Below are positions 24,778 to 38,368 of a stretch of DNA of 64,000 nt, in pieces. The DNA lies in the NCBI GenBank assembly GCA_033439295.1, contig JAVTLE010000021.1, forward strand, positions 1,922,009 to 1,986,008. Direction: 5' to 3'. Origin of the DNA: Deuterostichococcus epilithicus. Its lineage: Eukaryota; Chlorophyta; Trebouxiophyceae; Prasiolales; Stichococcaceae. How positions within the stretch are numbered: the stretch's first letter is position 1; each line of letters begins with the position of its first letter. Made by a program: the position numbers and the translations under genes. The notes under the pieces are model-generated. The model was not told the origin of the DNA, did no database searches, and saw only the letters and a list, made by a program, of their open reading frames with translations.

Positions 24778-27700
24778 TCAGGAGTAGAGGCGCCCGGAGA
24801 CGCGGCCAAACAGATCGTTGACGAAGAAGCAGGGCGTGGCGGCGTCCATGAGGTTGACCTGCATCGCAGCGTCATTTGCTCCAGGTCCAATTCAGAGTGT
24901 CTGCCGTTCGCTGGTCAGTCTCACAAGCTGCCTGGGGCAGGAACCTCCAGACGGCTGCGCACGTAAGGTGCCTGAATCGACAGCATCGTGCAGGGGCCAC
25001 AGCCAGAGAGCAACAGACCTGTGGGTCAAGTCCGGTGGCAAAGCCGACAATGACGCACACGCCCAGCACCAGCGCCGCGTAGCTGCTGTCGATGGCCACC
25101 TGCAGTTCCAAACCTCTGATTTGATGGTCTCACTGTCATAGCGTCTGTCACATGCTACGCCTTTTCCACTTAGCAGGGGCTGGAGACTGCACAACCCTGC
25201 AAGCGCACTGCCTGGCACCGGAGCCACGAGACGGCAGGGGCCATGTGATCCATGCCCAGAGGAATAAAGCGGTGGAAGCACCTCGTGCTTGCGGGCAAGG
25301 CGCAGAACGGCCTTCAGCACAGCGTCCACGTTGATGCCGTCTGGGGCATCAATGTTGCACGCGCTGCAGGGAGATTGAGATGAGCATCAGACAGCCGTTC
25401 TGGTGGACCTCCGAGAGAGCCGCTGTTACAAGTTCTGTGACGCTGCAATATCCGCGCCTGTCCACGGGCAATGTTTTACCTTGTGGCCATAGTTGAGCGC
25501 GAACAACGCTGTCGGGCTTGTTGACAACAGGCGGCAAGGTGGCATAAGCAACAATACACTCGTGGTGTAAACACGCAGCAACGAGCAGGGCCGCACCGCC
25601 GGAACAGGTGGATCATGTCCGAGACGAAGCCCTCCCGGTCGGGGCACAAGCTGTTGTCGCCCATCAGCAGCAGCAGCTCAGCCGCCCGCTCCCCCCTCCC
25701 TGCAGCAGCCCAGCCACCGGCCCGGACTGAGCCCCTCCCGGAGTGCGGATGGTGCATGGTCGAGCACGTCCGGGCTCGTTCGAATGGGCCGCGACAGTGT
25801 TGCCTGAGACTGGACGGCACTTGGAAGGCAGGCGAGGGGTCTGTAGCCAGCCAGCGGGCGCTGACGCTGTCACAGTACACTGGTTGCAGCCCTGGATGAA
25901 GACTCGAGCAGCGCTTGCACAGCGGCCAGCACAGAGCTCGTTGAGCGATGTGCGCTGTGGTTCGGCATCCATGCAGATTCATCACATGCCCTGGAAACTG
26001 AAGCTGGGAACGTGGAGATGCAGGCCATGCACGGGCGACCAGCGGCGCACCAGAGGAGATGGCGTGCAGGAAGGAGATGAAGTGGTGGCGCACGGTCGGC
26101 GTCAGCTCCTCCGCCAGCCCGAAGTCCAGCAGCGTAATCTGCATGGGCAGGCGCTTGCCGGTGCCTGCCGCCGCCTCCAGGGCTGCCACGTCCGTCCGCT
26201 CCCCCTCCTGCAGCCAGCAGAGCCCAGCGTCAGACCTCACTTGGCACGTTGACTCCCCTCCTGGCTGCGGAACAGTTTGTGCAGATGATGCGCATTGCGC
26301 TCTGTGTCCCGAGGGACGCCAGGCTGTGCCGCCAGTGTTTTGCTTCGCTGCCCACCTCGTGCCGCTTCCTGGAGTTCGAGGAACACAGCAACTGCATGCT
26401 CGCGTTATCGGACGTGAAATGCAGGTGCCTCAATTCAGAGCCCACGCAGCAGCGCAGGACCGAAGTTGGCGGCGCACCTTTGCGCCCTGCTTGCAGATGA
26501 AGATGTTGCCCGGGTGCAGGTCCGTGTGCACAAAGTTGTCCACCAGCAGCATCTTCAGGTACGCGTCCACACCCAGGCCCACCACCTGCGGCATGTTAGG
26601 TGGCAGAGACAATCGTTCACTCGCAGCTGTGGTGACACAATGGCAAGTGCAATGGCCGCGACTGCGATGTGGCAGCGGCAACACTTGCTTCTCTTGCTGC
26701 AAGGTGCCCCATGGCCACAGGGTGGCGGCTTGCTCAGCAGGCACTCGGGATGCATCCGGCCACGCAGCATGGCAGAGGACAGACACATTGTGCGTCATTG
26801 AGGGGCACCTGGGTGTTGAAGGACGCGGGGCGGCGTATGAACTGCTCCACGCTGACGCCCGGCTGGAAGGACTCCACCAGCACCGCCGCCGACACCCATG
26901 GGTCCTGCACCATTACATTCTTGCCCCTCATCATTTTTGCCCCTCAGGCTGCGTCATGGACTGCACTGGCGCACCACAGCCTTGACAGCATACGAATAAG
27001 GAATAACCGCGAAGATGCAGCTGTCCCCACCAGCCGCTGGCTCTGCACGTCGCGCATTGGCCGCAGCACACTTTACGGCGCGAAACCTCAGCCGCAGAGG
27101 TCGCCTGTGCTGACACTTGCATTGTGCATGATGGCACCATGTCCCACCACGGGCTGGGGCGCGGTGATGGAGGCGGCCAGGGCCCGGAAGTTGTGCAGGA
27201 AGCGGCGCAGGTGGGCAGCCTCCACGCGCAGGTCAGCCTGTGCCGTCATCGTGTTGCTGAACTGGCTCACGCTCTGCTCCAGGCTCAGCCCCTGCGGCGC
27301 GCGGTGACTGGGAAGAGGTCACGACCAGCGTTTGTAGGTGCAGCGCCCTCTGCCGCAAGGCCTGTGCCGCAAGGCCGGCACAGTGCCGTCTCATGCTGTG
27401 TTCGAAGGGCATCTGGTGGCACTGTCTGGAAGCAGTGCCCATGTCAGGCTAGGCGGAAGACTTGTTCCTCATTCCCCAGAAGAAGAGTTGCACGAATTGT
27501 GAACAACAGGTAGAAAACGCTCGCCATCAAAGAGCCAACGTATATGCATTGCAAGCGCCTCGAGGGGCCGAGTCTGTCACCTTGAGGGCCTTGAACTTGG
27601 AGGTTGCGCGCGCGAGGGGGATGAGCAGCTGGAAGTCCTGGATGATGCGGTGCTCCACGCCCGGGTGCCGCACCTTGACCGCCACGGGCCGCGCCCGCCC

Positions 27701-30700
27701 AGCCACCGTCAGAACTGCCTTGTGCACCTGCCGCAGTGGACACAGGAATGATCGGAGCCCTGCAGCAGGCCTGTGTGTATGGCCCCAAGCGCCACCGAGG
27801 CGGACTGGCCAGCCACGGGGCCACATGCAGCACACCCCAGCGGCGCGCGCAGCTGCGCCCGTGCGGTGTGGCGATGACACCTGCGTGCGGCAACGTCATG
27901 CTACCCTTGCTGCAGCATGTGCGTACTTCGGACGACCTTGACACCGCGACTCTGACAAGTTGCGGTAGGCCACTTGCCTGCGCGATGCTGGCGGACGCGA
28001 GCGGCTGCTCCTCGAAGCTGTCGAAGATGGCCTCGATGGGGTGCCCAAAGGAGCGCTCCACCTGCGCACGCGTCTGCGCGTACGAGTGCTTTGGCGCGTC
28101 CTGCTGCAGCGCCGTCAGTATGTGGCACAGGTCCTGCGCAGTCGATTGGGCACACAATGGAAACGAATCCGCAACACAGGCAGCAGACTGGCACGAGATT
28201 AGCGCAAATGCTTGCCCACTGCAAGCGCTGTGATAACGAGACATGGATCCTGCACATCCGATGGCACAGCAGGAGCATGCCTCATCAGAAGGCAGGTGTG
28301 CAGACTCGCAAGCCTGCTCTGCGCAGCTGTGACGCCATGCTCTCATTTGCCATCGACAAGTGGCATGCCCTGCAGAACCTGTTGAAGAATGCTTTCGTTG
28401 CAGATGCCCATTCCTGCCCACCTCGGGCAGCAGGTCGGGGCGGGAGCTGGCCCACTGGCCCCACTTGATGAATGCGGCGCCGCTATTGCGGCAGCCGAAC
28501 AGCAGCAGCCGGAAGGCGGCCCGCCGCAGCGCCGCGCCGCGAGGCGGCTCTGCCTGCCCGCTGCTCTCCGCCAGCACCTCCTATGAGCAGCGACAGTACT
28601 TTCGGTGGGGACACGCTGAGGCCGAGTCGGCTGAGTCGGACTTGTCTTGGCTACAGCGCGGACATGCAGCACTGGGTCACCAAAACCCAACCCAAATGCG
28701 GCCCGTGGCCTCTGCGGAGCATTGCACAGGTCCCTGGGGCATGAGTACTGCCACAGGTCTGGGCACCATCCGTGCACACCCCACGGACGTTTATCAGCCT
28801 CTGAGCTTCGGCATTGCACACCTCGACAGCGTTCAGTGGCTTTGGCATGGCCGGCGCGACTGCCGCCATGCTGCTCGCCGGGCCCACATCGACGCCGCCG
28901 TCGGCTGTGGCGACCGCCACGGGCGCCTCCGGAGCTGCTGTGAGCACATCATCAGCCTGCAAACATATGTCTGATGTTCAAGCGAGTGTACCAGTGCCAG
29001 GTTCGACATGCAATCGTCCTGCTTCTGGCAGCAGAGAGTCGATGCGGCCGCGAGGTTGCCACGCATCAACAATCGATGTGAGGCCCCTCACATCACTCAA
29101 AAGTGTCGCCGCACGTGGATTGGAGCCCACCTTGTGCGCAGGCAGGCAGGCCGCGACGAGCAAAAGCGGCACGCCCAGTAGGAGAAAGGGCGCAAAAACG
29201 ACCAGCAGGAAGACCGCCCGGAAAAACAGCTGCAGCCGGTCGCCAGGCGTCAGCGGTGCGTCCTGCCGCCGCAGGTGGTCCGCTCGGCCGTACAGCGCCG
29301 CTAGCGGTTCGGCATCCTGGAAGGCCGGCCCCAATGCCTGCACATGGATCGAGCAGCTGCTCATGCCGATACCTATGTGCAGAACCTTCTGAGGTGTGCA
29401 CGCTTGCAGGCATGCCTGAGACATGGGCACTGGGAGGGCTGACGTTGCCTTGACCGCCTTGCGGTCAACTTGCACACGACATCAAGCACAGCAGCAGGGC
29501 GCCAGCCATTGTGAGGGCGCTTGGCATGTCATCGAGGCCACAATACCTTTTGCCCTGGTGCAAGCGGCGTGGTGCCGATGGCACCGTCTGCCGGCTGGAT
29601 AACAGGTACCGAGATTGCCGCGGGTGTAACTGAACGCCCGGCCGGGACTGCCAGCGGCGCCGTTGGGTCGCCGCCTGCAGTTTGTGCAACCATATGTGTA
29701 ACCACATGTGGATGTGTAAATGTAATGTGATGCGAGCAGCTTGACAACCTCGACAGCCTGCAAGGCGCTCGTTTCCAGTTCCATTTCAGGCTCTAGCGCC
29801 GGACCTAATTACCTGCCAGCGGCGTCGCTGGCTGCCGTAGGTCGAAGGACTCTGAGGCGCTGTCCACAACGCCGCCCGCCTCCAGCGCAGCGCCGCCCGC
29901 CGCCGCCGCCTCTGGCGCTGCGTCGGCAGCCGCCTGCGCGTCCGCCGCCTGCCGCAGCCGCGCGCTTACGGCGGCCAGCTCCTCCTTGGAGCGCACCGTC
30001 AGCAGGTGGCTGGTCGCGTACATGGGCTCCACGTCCGGCGTCCGCAGCCCCGCGCCGAGGCCGTCAATGTCGCTCGCAGCGCCTCCAGCTGCAGGATGTA
30101 GCAGTCCTGGAGCAGGGTGCAAGTCCGCATGTCGATCGACGTGTCGCTTGGGCAAGGGTGCCACAGTTCGGGTGAGCTTGCAGTGAGCAGACATACCTGG
30201 CGGCGGCGGTGGCCTGGAGCCGCCCCGGCCCGGCCGCGGTGCTTGCCGCCGGGCCTGCCCGCTGGCACGGGCAGCGCCCCGCTGCGGGCTGCCGCCCTGC
30301 TGGCTGGGACGCCGCCTGCGGCTGGTGGCTGCACTGCTGAAGGTGGCGCAGCTGCGCCAGCAGCCCGCTGCCGGGCTGCTGCCTCCCGCAGCGGTCCCGA
30401 CGGCAGCGGGCGCGCCACGCCGGTGGCCGCGCCGGAGGAGCCCGCCGGCTTGGAGAAGTCTGGCTCCGTGACCTCTCGCTTCCTCGGGATGGCGACCGAG
30501 CCCCAGAAGTTGATGCCGCTGTCGCCACTGCCCAGACCTGTTGGCGGCGACATGAGCTGAGCTGCGTGGACCGACGTCAGCTCATCGCTGCAATCCTGCA
30601 GGCAAAGCAACCGCCACCGCAGGAGGGGATTCTCGACTGCTGAGCCTGTCGGCCCACTATGCAAGGTGAATTGGGTCAACAGAGTCCAGGAGCTAGGCAC

Positions 30701-32463
30701 ACCAACCTGCGATGAGGGACCCCGGCCACAGCGACTCCGGCACGCCCGCAGGCGCCTGCGGCCCGCCGCCCTTGGCTGTGGCGAAGGACAGCAGGCGCTG
30801 CACGTTGCCAGCGGGTCCCAGGGGCGGCTTCTCCCGCAGGTCGCCCAGCAGCGGTGCCACACGCCGCGCCGCCCACTTGTGGCGCGCCCGGTAAGCCGCC
30901 TCCGTTTCAGGGCCGGGCGCCAGGCGGCCTGCGAATGACGGCGCAGCCGCTCGGTCCCGACTCTTGCAGGTTCAGGCGGAAGGTGATCGTGTGCCGATGG
31001 CAGGCGTAGCGCAGGTGCCCGACAACGTTGCTCAGGGGAACATGACGCCACATGCCTTCCGTGGTTCTGTGCTCTTGCATGGGCACATTGTCCTTCCTTT
31101 TCCAATGCAACAGGCATCAAATCCAGATCACCACCTGTGGCGGCGCGGCGGGCGGTCTGCGCGTAGCCAGAGGAGATGGCGAGCGACGCTGCGAGCGCCT
31201 GCAGCGTGCGGAAGGCGCGCGCGTCTGCATGGAACAGCGCCACAAGGCCGGCCGCCAGCAGCGCCGCCGCGACGCAGCATTCATGCGCCGCCTGCGCCGC
31301 CGCTTTTGCCTCTGCAGGCGCCCCAGCGCTTCGTCAGTATCAGGAAGCTTGCAGGAACATATCACACGGCTCTCCCCCAGCCTTTTGCGACAACTACACC
31401 TGCAGACCGCTGTTTTTCAGTCGAGAACAACACAAGAATCAGAGATCAGAGAATCAGAGATCACGCACCCTTGCGCAGCGCGCCGTGCTCGCCAAGGTTG
31501 ATGCGCAGGGAGGGGCGGCTTGGCAGGCGCCAGCCGCGGGCGGCAGCGCTGCGGCGGCCCGCTACGAAGATGCTGGACACTGTGCCCGCCGCCGCCATGC
31601 GGGCCAGCCATGGCAGCGCCTGGTCCGGGAACAGCAGCCCCAGAAATGCGAGCGCCGCGGCGTTCTTTGCCGTAACAAGAGCCCCTGCACAAGAGGATGG
31701 ATTGCACACGATGAGCAGTGCAGGCATTGGCCCCATGTGCCGAGGAATGCTGACCGCAGTCTGGCGGTGCGTGCATCATTGGCCGGCGTTTGGGTCTCCC
31801 TTGCACGCCACAGTTCAAGCTTCAAGCCCATTGGTCTCAGAGCAGCTGAGCCAGGCAACGCACGGTCTGCCGCTGGCGGCATGCGGCGCCGGTCCTTGCC
31901 GTCCCCCCTTTGGTGCTGCGCCGCATCGGTGCCCATGCGCACGCTGATGAGCTCCAGCTGCACGTCCGGCTGCGCCGTCAGGCCGTGCCGCAGCCGCACC
32001 GACAGAGGGAAGTCCACCTCAAAATCGCCAAACTTCAGGCCAGCATGCTGCTGCCACACGCCCGCCTGGTCAGACTGACCTGATGGCTGCTGCTTGCATG
32101 TTTCTGGCCTGCGGAGAATGATCAGCTGTCTGCAAATTCGTCATTAACAGTACACAACAGCAATGGAGTCCTCGACGCCGCTGCCTGCAGCACAGTAGAA
32201 GGATGCGTGCCGGTAAAACAGAGGAACATGTACTCCACATGCAATTTCGAGCACACGCACCTGCGCAGGGCCTCATGTAGGCGGGATGTGCCGTCGTTGA
32301 GCCGCAGCGGGTCCCAAGCCAGCGGCGCAAGCGCATGTTTAAGTCTGGCGGCAAGACCGCCTCGAGCCTGAGCATTTCCACGCTGCTTGCGGTTGCTGCG
32401 ATCCGTGAATAGCCGCGACAAGTCAAAACCCCCTCCCCCTTGCGGCTTCAGGTTGCCTACCAT
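24778..32463 (-). CDS. ABC1/ADCK-type atypical kinase with a long unknown membrane N-terminus
   Basis: ABC1 (UbiB/ADCK) kinases act in quinone metabolism of mitochondria and plastids. Kinase exons 5' to 3': 29674-29547, 29337-29131, 28956-28822, 28580-28422, 28133-27978, 27727-27581, 27291-27148, 26904-26809, 26585-26478, 26207-26051, 25699-25597, 25363-25282, 25099-25019, 24858-24778. Motifs: FIKWGQWASSRPDLLPE (KxGQ), PLASASIAQVHKA (Ala-rich loop), VAVKVRHPGV, HTDLHPGNIF, LLDFGLAEEL. A TM segment (FLLVVFAPFLLLGVPLLLV) precedes it, as in ADCK2. Upstream exons 32463-32261, 32129-31864, 31684-31469, 31311-31135, 30928-30707, 30561-30197 and a C-terminal piece near 30100-29812 join in phase and encode an unrecognised protein with two hydrophobic regions. 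Its last frame can splice in phase 1 into 29674. The junction near 30.1 kb is unresolved, and two separate genes remain possible (second ATG at 29783). The intron after 27978 is GC-AG (CAG|GCAAGT). Confidence 0.85.
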
Positions 32464-32910
32464 ACAAATTCCGTCGGGTACTATGGAGGACGAACGCCTA
32501 GCCCTGAGGCGGGTCTCTCTCGGAGTGCTGTGCGTAACCAACAGACTTTGGATCTCGATCAGCGGAATGTTCAGGCGTCCTGCTGCTGTGCTTGTTCAAA
32601 GCGCCTGTTTGCTTCCGCAACAACAGGCCGCGCCACTAGTCGCGGCTGAGTAAGGAGCCAGCCACATTATAATGGGTATCCTCAAGACCTGCGCTGCGGC
32701 GCTCTGTTGACGCCCGTTACCCTGCTGCATGTGGTTTCCTCTGGCCAGAACCTGTCGTGGCTTGTGACTCACTCTGCGCTGGCAGATTAGGTGAGCCGGT
32801 CATAGGTGGCTCTCGTCTCAGCCTCTCGCTGCAGCGCGCTCCTCCGTACTCTCGGGGATAACGCCCGTTTCACCGTGCAGTGCAGTGCCTGTGACCTGCA
32901 AGCTCGCGCC
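32464..32910. promoter_or_regulatory. Divergent promoter region, ABC1 kinase / P-protein
   Basis: 447 bases between two head-to-head ATGs. It must contain both promoters; no motif was assigned. Confidence 0.4.
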
Positions 32911-35900
32911 ATGGGAGCCGCACGCAGAGCCGTCGCCGGCTTGCTGCGCTCAGCTGCTTCCACGGCGACGTGCACCACCTCGACTGCCGAAGCGTCCCTA
33001 GCGTCGCCCCTGGCGCGCCTGTGCAATGCAGCAGCATCACCCGCGGCCTATGTGCCTCGCCGCAACTTCCTGACAGGCGAGTGAGGGCCACAGCAGCCCT
33101 GAGTAACCGCCGAGTGTTTGCTATGATGGGTGATGTCGTGCACGTCGGCGCTTGATACATCAGCCCATCGCTGCTGCGTTGTTCCTATCCACATGATGCG
33201 CTAATGCTTTGGATTTGCAGCGGGATCGAGCATCACAGTTCGTGCATGCACTGCTTGTACCCGGGAGCCCGCCTGACCGGATATCTTGCGCGTGCAGGCC
33301 GCAGTTTCCAGATTGTGCCGACCCTGGGCGCTGCCGCCGGCCCCTTCAGCTCCAGCGCCGGCAGCAGCCGCTCCATCAGCGTGGCCAGCCTGCAGCCCAG
33401 CGATGTGTACGCACTCGTTGCCGCTTTCCTAATATTTTCCAGTGCATGGCCCTGCGCCAGCGGTACTGCCGCCTGCCCTGTCGTTACTGGCCCTGTGAAC
33501 CTCAGTCATGGCCAGCGTTGTGGGTGCCGGCATTGATACATTCCTGACTCGATGCACACTTTGCTACACAGGTTTGCGCCGCGGCACAACAGCGCCACGC
33601 AGGCGGAGGTGCAGGACATGGTCAAGGCAGTGGGTTTTGAGAGCGTCGACGCCCTCATCGACGCCACTGTGCCGACCGCCATTCGCCGCGAGGCGATGGA
33701 CCTGGGCGAGTACACCAAGGGCTTCACTGAGAGCGGCATCCTCGACAAGCTCAAGTGCGACATTACGAATGCCGGTGCTGTAGACCCCATACGCTGCTGC
33801 ATGGCTGAAAGTTATTCTGTTCAACTCTTTGCCACCAGCCCCTGTCGACACGACTGGCAGGCCCACTGTCTTTTGGAGTGACGCCTGCTCGCTGGCCATG
33901 GATGCGGGACGCTGCACTTTCCCGCGCCGGCACGGTTGACGAGTGACGGCTTCAGGCGTGTGCGCCGCTGACACTTCCTGCATTTTCCTATAATTTCAGG
34001 CAGCTGGCCTCCAAGAACAAGGTGCTGAAGTCGTACATCGGCATGGGCTACTACAACACGCACCTGCCGCCCGTCATCCAACGCAACCTGCTGGAGAATC
34101 CGGGGTGGTACACCCAGTACACGCCCTACCAGGCAGAGATTGCCCAGGGCAGGTGGGCCGATGCTTTCGAGGCATTGCACATCTTGGCATCCCTGAGAAG
34201 CTGCCTCAGAGCCTAGGAGTCAATGCTGAGCAAGCATCCTTCCAATCCATGAATCTGCAGGCTGGAGTCGCTGCTGAACTTCCAGACGCTGGTGACGGAC
34301 CTGACGGGCATGGAGCTGTCTAACTCGTCGCTGCTGGATGAGGGCACTGCTGCAGCGGAGGCGATGACCATGTGCTCCGCGCTCGCACGTGGCAAGCGCA
34401 CCACCTTCCTTGTCTCGGTGAGAGCCTCTGCTCTCTCTGGCGAGGGCTGCTTCTCAGCTGCAGCATGCAAGTGGGTGTTTTCTTGTCAGCAAGTCCTGCC
34501 TGCCCTTTGACGAGTCTGTCGAGTCACCATCTCACAGCAACCAGGCTGGGCCGCAATGCAATGTATATTGATGCGCAGTCATGGGGAATCAATCCGTGCC
34601 CAGCGTGCGCAGGCACGACTGGTTTTGCAGCACTCTTTGCAGCACTCTGCATGTGCCAACCTTAGGGCCTGACCCTGACTGCCGCCCCGGGCGCCTCCCG
34701 CTGCGCAGGACAAGTGCTTCCCGCAGACCATCGCGGTCTGCAAGACGCGCGCGGAGGGGCTGGGCCTGACTGTCAAGGTGGGCGACGAGTCGACCTTCGA
34801 GTATGGGGACGACGTGTGCGGCGTCCTGGTGCAGTACCCCGCCACCGACGGCCGCGTGCTCGACTACTCGGTGAGTGCTGCAATGGAGCAACGTCGATGT
34901 GCGTGCAGCCGTCCGCCACACCTGTCTGCTTATTGAAGGTAGCACCAGCCGACAGGCAGGGCAGCGGCGCAGCATTGGTCGCGATGCAAGGCTAGTCTGT
35001 CCCAGCCCTCAAGCCGAGGGAGTTGCTCCCTTCGCAAAGCGGCTGCGCTCTTCAACGGCAACCGCGGGATCCTCTTGCAGGACGTTGCTGGAGAAGGGTA
35101 GGCGGCGGCAACAAATCCAACAGCCGTCAACCTCACATTATATGTTTTGCTATTGACAGGGTGTGGTTGAGAAGGCGCACGCGGCAAAGGCCAAGGTGGT
35201 CGTTGCCACCGACCTGCTGGCGCTGGTCAGCCTCAAGCCGCCGGGTGAGTGGGGCGCCGACATCGTCATTGGGTCCGCGCAGCGTTTCGGCGTGCCCATG
35301 GGCTACGGCGGCCCGCACGCCTCCTTCCTGGCCACCGCCGAGGAGAACAAGCGCATCATGCCCGGCCGCATCATCGGTGAGCCTGCCGCATGCTGGTTTT
35401 GCCTTGGTGACACCCTTGATGCAGAGTGGGACGGCTGAGAGGAGGTGCTCTGTCTTCACAGGCATTGGTCTGTCAAGTATCAGCGTGGCCAGATTTCCAG
35501 CGGGAAGCTGGCCGCTGCTGCTGCAGCTGCAGCAGGCATGGCCGCGCGAGGTCTGATCAGGGTTTCTTCCCAAGAACTTGCAGGCAGACATTCACACATG
35601 GCAAAGCGCGCCGTGAGGTACAAGCTGCACCTTGGACTGACATGGCTTGTGACCGGCCCGCAGGTGTGAGCAAGGACGCGCAAGGGGCGCCGGCGCTGCG
35701 CATGGCCATGCAGACGCGGGAGCAGCACATCCGGCGGGACAAGGCCACCAGCAACATCTGCACCGCGCAGGTCTGCGCTCCATCCTCAATGGACATGCGT
35801 CCAGCAGTTCATGTTACAGTATCCGGCGCAGGCGCAGCACAGACTCGGTCCGTGCAGAGTCCTGCCTGGTCCTCGGCCCCGCCCCTTGCCCACCTGCATC

Positions 35901-38336
35901 CTGTGATCGAACTGCAAACCTTACCACAGCACTGACTGTCATGGTTTTTGGTTCCGCAGGCGCTGTTGGCCAATATATCGGCGATGTATGCTGTGTATCA
36001 CGGGCCGGACGGCCTGAAGCAGATCGCCGACCGCGTGCACGGCCTCGCTGCCGTGCTTGCAGTAGGTGCGGTCCAGTCCGTGCAAGGCGATTGCTGCACC
36101 GTCCTGCAATACTGTTGCAACTTCTGCCTCATGCGCCCCTGCGTCACCCCAGCAGTCCTGTACTTCGACTCTGCCTCATGGATGTAAGCACATGCTTGAA
36201 GCAGGATTCGTCCGATTCTGCAGGCGCGGAGAAGCTGGGCCACAAGGTGGCCAAAGAGCCCTTCTTCGACACTATCCGCATCGACGTACGTTCTGTTCAT
36301 ATCAGGCAGCTGTATACCAGGAGCCCTGCGGCTCCCGCATGCTGGGTCCTAATGTAAATGCAACGAATGGTTGTGTGACCGTAAGGTCGCTGCTGCTACT
36401 ATGGTACTTGATTTTGACGAGTCTTGGCGCAACCTGAAGGTTTTTGCTTCAAGGTGGACGGCGCGGCCAAGCTGGTGGCCTCGGCGGCGGAGCAGGGCGT
36501 CAACCTGCGGCTGCTGGACGACGGCGCCGTGACTATCTCACTGGACGAGACGACATCCATCGCTGATGTGGACCACCTGCTCGCGGTGCTCAACGGTGGC
36601 AAGGCGGCTGGCTTCTCAGCAGAGTCCCTCGCCGACTCGGTGGGTGGCCCTGCTCCCATGCCTGCCGGTCCCGACTGGCGGGTCTTGCCTCCTTGGCAGC
36701 CGCGTTCACGTGTCTCGGAGGGCATTTCAAATGTGTCTCGCCAGCTGGCCACATCTTGCATTGGAGGCAGGTCCGGTGATCTCATGCTAGACTACTGGGC
36801 CGATCAGCCTGTCTGGGCATACCTTGTGAAGAGGTGTGCTGTCGGTGTGTCGGCAGGTGAAGGAGCAGTTTGGTGACTTCGGTCGCACAAGCGACTTCCT
36901 GCAGCAGCCCATCTTCAACATCTACCACTCGGAGCACGAGATGCTGCGCTACCTCAAGCGCCTGGAGAACCGGGACTTGTCGCTGTGCCACTCCATGATC
37001 GCCCTGGTGGGTGCCTGTGCCTGCCACGCTGACTGTCACCCACGCCTGACGTTTCCGTGTCATCGGCGTGCCGTACGCACCATCGCAGACATCTCCTAGA
37101 ACTCGTCTGGTCCCACGTCCTTTGTCCCCCTGCCGCGCCCCGTCACCTCCACACGAACGCGAACGGTGGCGTCATGCGCTGCAGGGCTCGTGCACGATGA
37201 AGCTCAATGCGACAGCGGAGATGATGGCCATCACGTGGCCAGAGTTCGCGTCGCTGCACCCCTTCGTGCCACTGGACCAGGCGGCAGGCTACCTCGAGAT
37301 GTTCGAGGTGCTGCCCTTACCCCCACAGCACGACCACGAAGCTTCAGGCTGAAGCCTGGCCACCAGACATGCAGCAGTCACACGCAGCAGCGCTTACAGC
37401 CAGCCCTTGTTGGTGGAGCGCGTGCCCAGACGCGAGCCAGAGCCTGCTGCCGCCCTCTGTGTCCCGCCTGCGCTGCGCAGCGCCTGCGAAACCCAGCGGC
37501 CTCTCTGATTGTGCTAGGCAAGGGAAAAGGTACTGCGAACCGTTCTCGCTGCACTGCGCTGACACTGCCCGACGCCGTCGCTGTGCGCAGGACCTGGCGG
37601 CACAGCTGACCGAGATCACGGGCTTCGACAAGGTGTCGCTGCAGCCCAATGCCGGTGCCAGCGGCGAGTATGCCGGCCTCATGGCCATCCGCGCCTACCA
37701 CAAGTCCCGCGGCGACAGCCACCGAAACGTGCGCCGCCGCTTCCTCCTGTGCAGTAATGCTGTGCCGTGTGGTGTCTGTGCGCATCCAGCAGCATCGGAC
37801 GGTGCTGACCGAGCTACACCCACCGGGCTTTGTAAGACCTCTTGGCCGTTGGTGCATTGGGTGCCTGTGATGCTTGTGCTTCTTGGCTCTTCGCAGTGTG
37901 CCGCAGGAGTTCTCACAGGTCTCAGCATGTAAAGTCTGGCTTTTCCCTGGGACAGGTGTGCATCATCCCCAAGTCGGCGCACGGCACCAACCCGGCGTCG
38001 GCCATCATGGCGGGCATGAAGATTGTGGCCATCAGCACCGACTCCAAGGGCAACATTGACATCGAGGAGCTGCGCCAGAAGGCCGAGCAGAACGCTGACA
38101 AGTGGGTGTTTGCTTCGTCCGCCTACCGTTTTCCCTGGCACACCTCGTACTATGGACTTAGCGCCTCACTGCCTTGTGGGTTCCGGGATGGCGTAAACTC
38201 ATGTTATGACAGCGACTGCCCACGCACCATCCACAGGCTGGCGGCGCTGATGGTGACGTACCCGTCGACGCACGGCGTGTACGAGGAGGGCATCGACGAG
38301 ATCTGCAATATCATCCACAAGCACGGCGGCCAGGTG

Positions 38337-38368
<32 letters not shown>

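Noticed and set aside
27444-28577. A 377-codon open frame on the - strand as one uninterrupted kinase exon
   Set aside because: It reads through two or more introns; the conserved kinase sequence continues only when these are spliced out.
29473-29784. A separate short kinase start (ATG at 29783) as the gene's certain 5' end
   Set aside because: It is possible, but it leaves only about 20 bases to the upstream stop and does not give a clean phase into the 29674 acceptor; kept only as an alternative.
29999-31243. A 414-codon open frame on the - strand
   Set aside because: It runs through two introns of the kinase gene's N-terminal part; only segments of it match the phase-linked exons. Long open frames are common by chance in this GC-rich DNA.
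31432-31468. AGAATCAGAGATCAGAG short direct repeats as a mobile element end
   Set aside because: They are only a few short units inside an intron of the kinase gene, with no terminal repeats or coding part.
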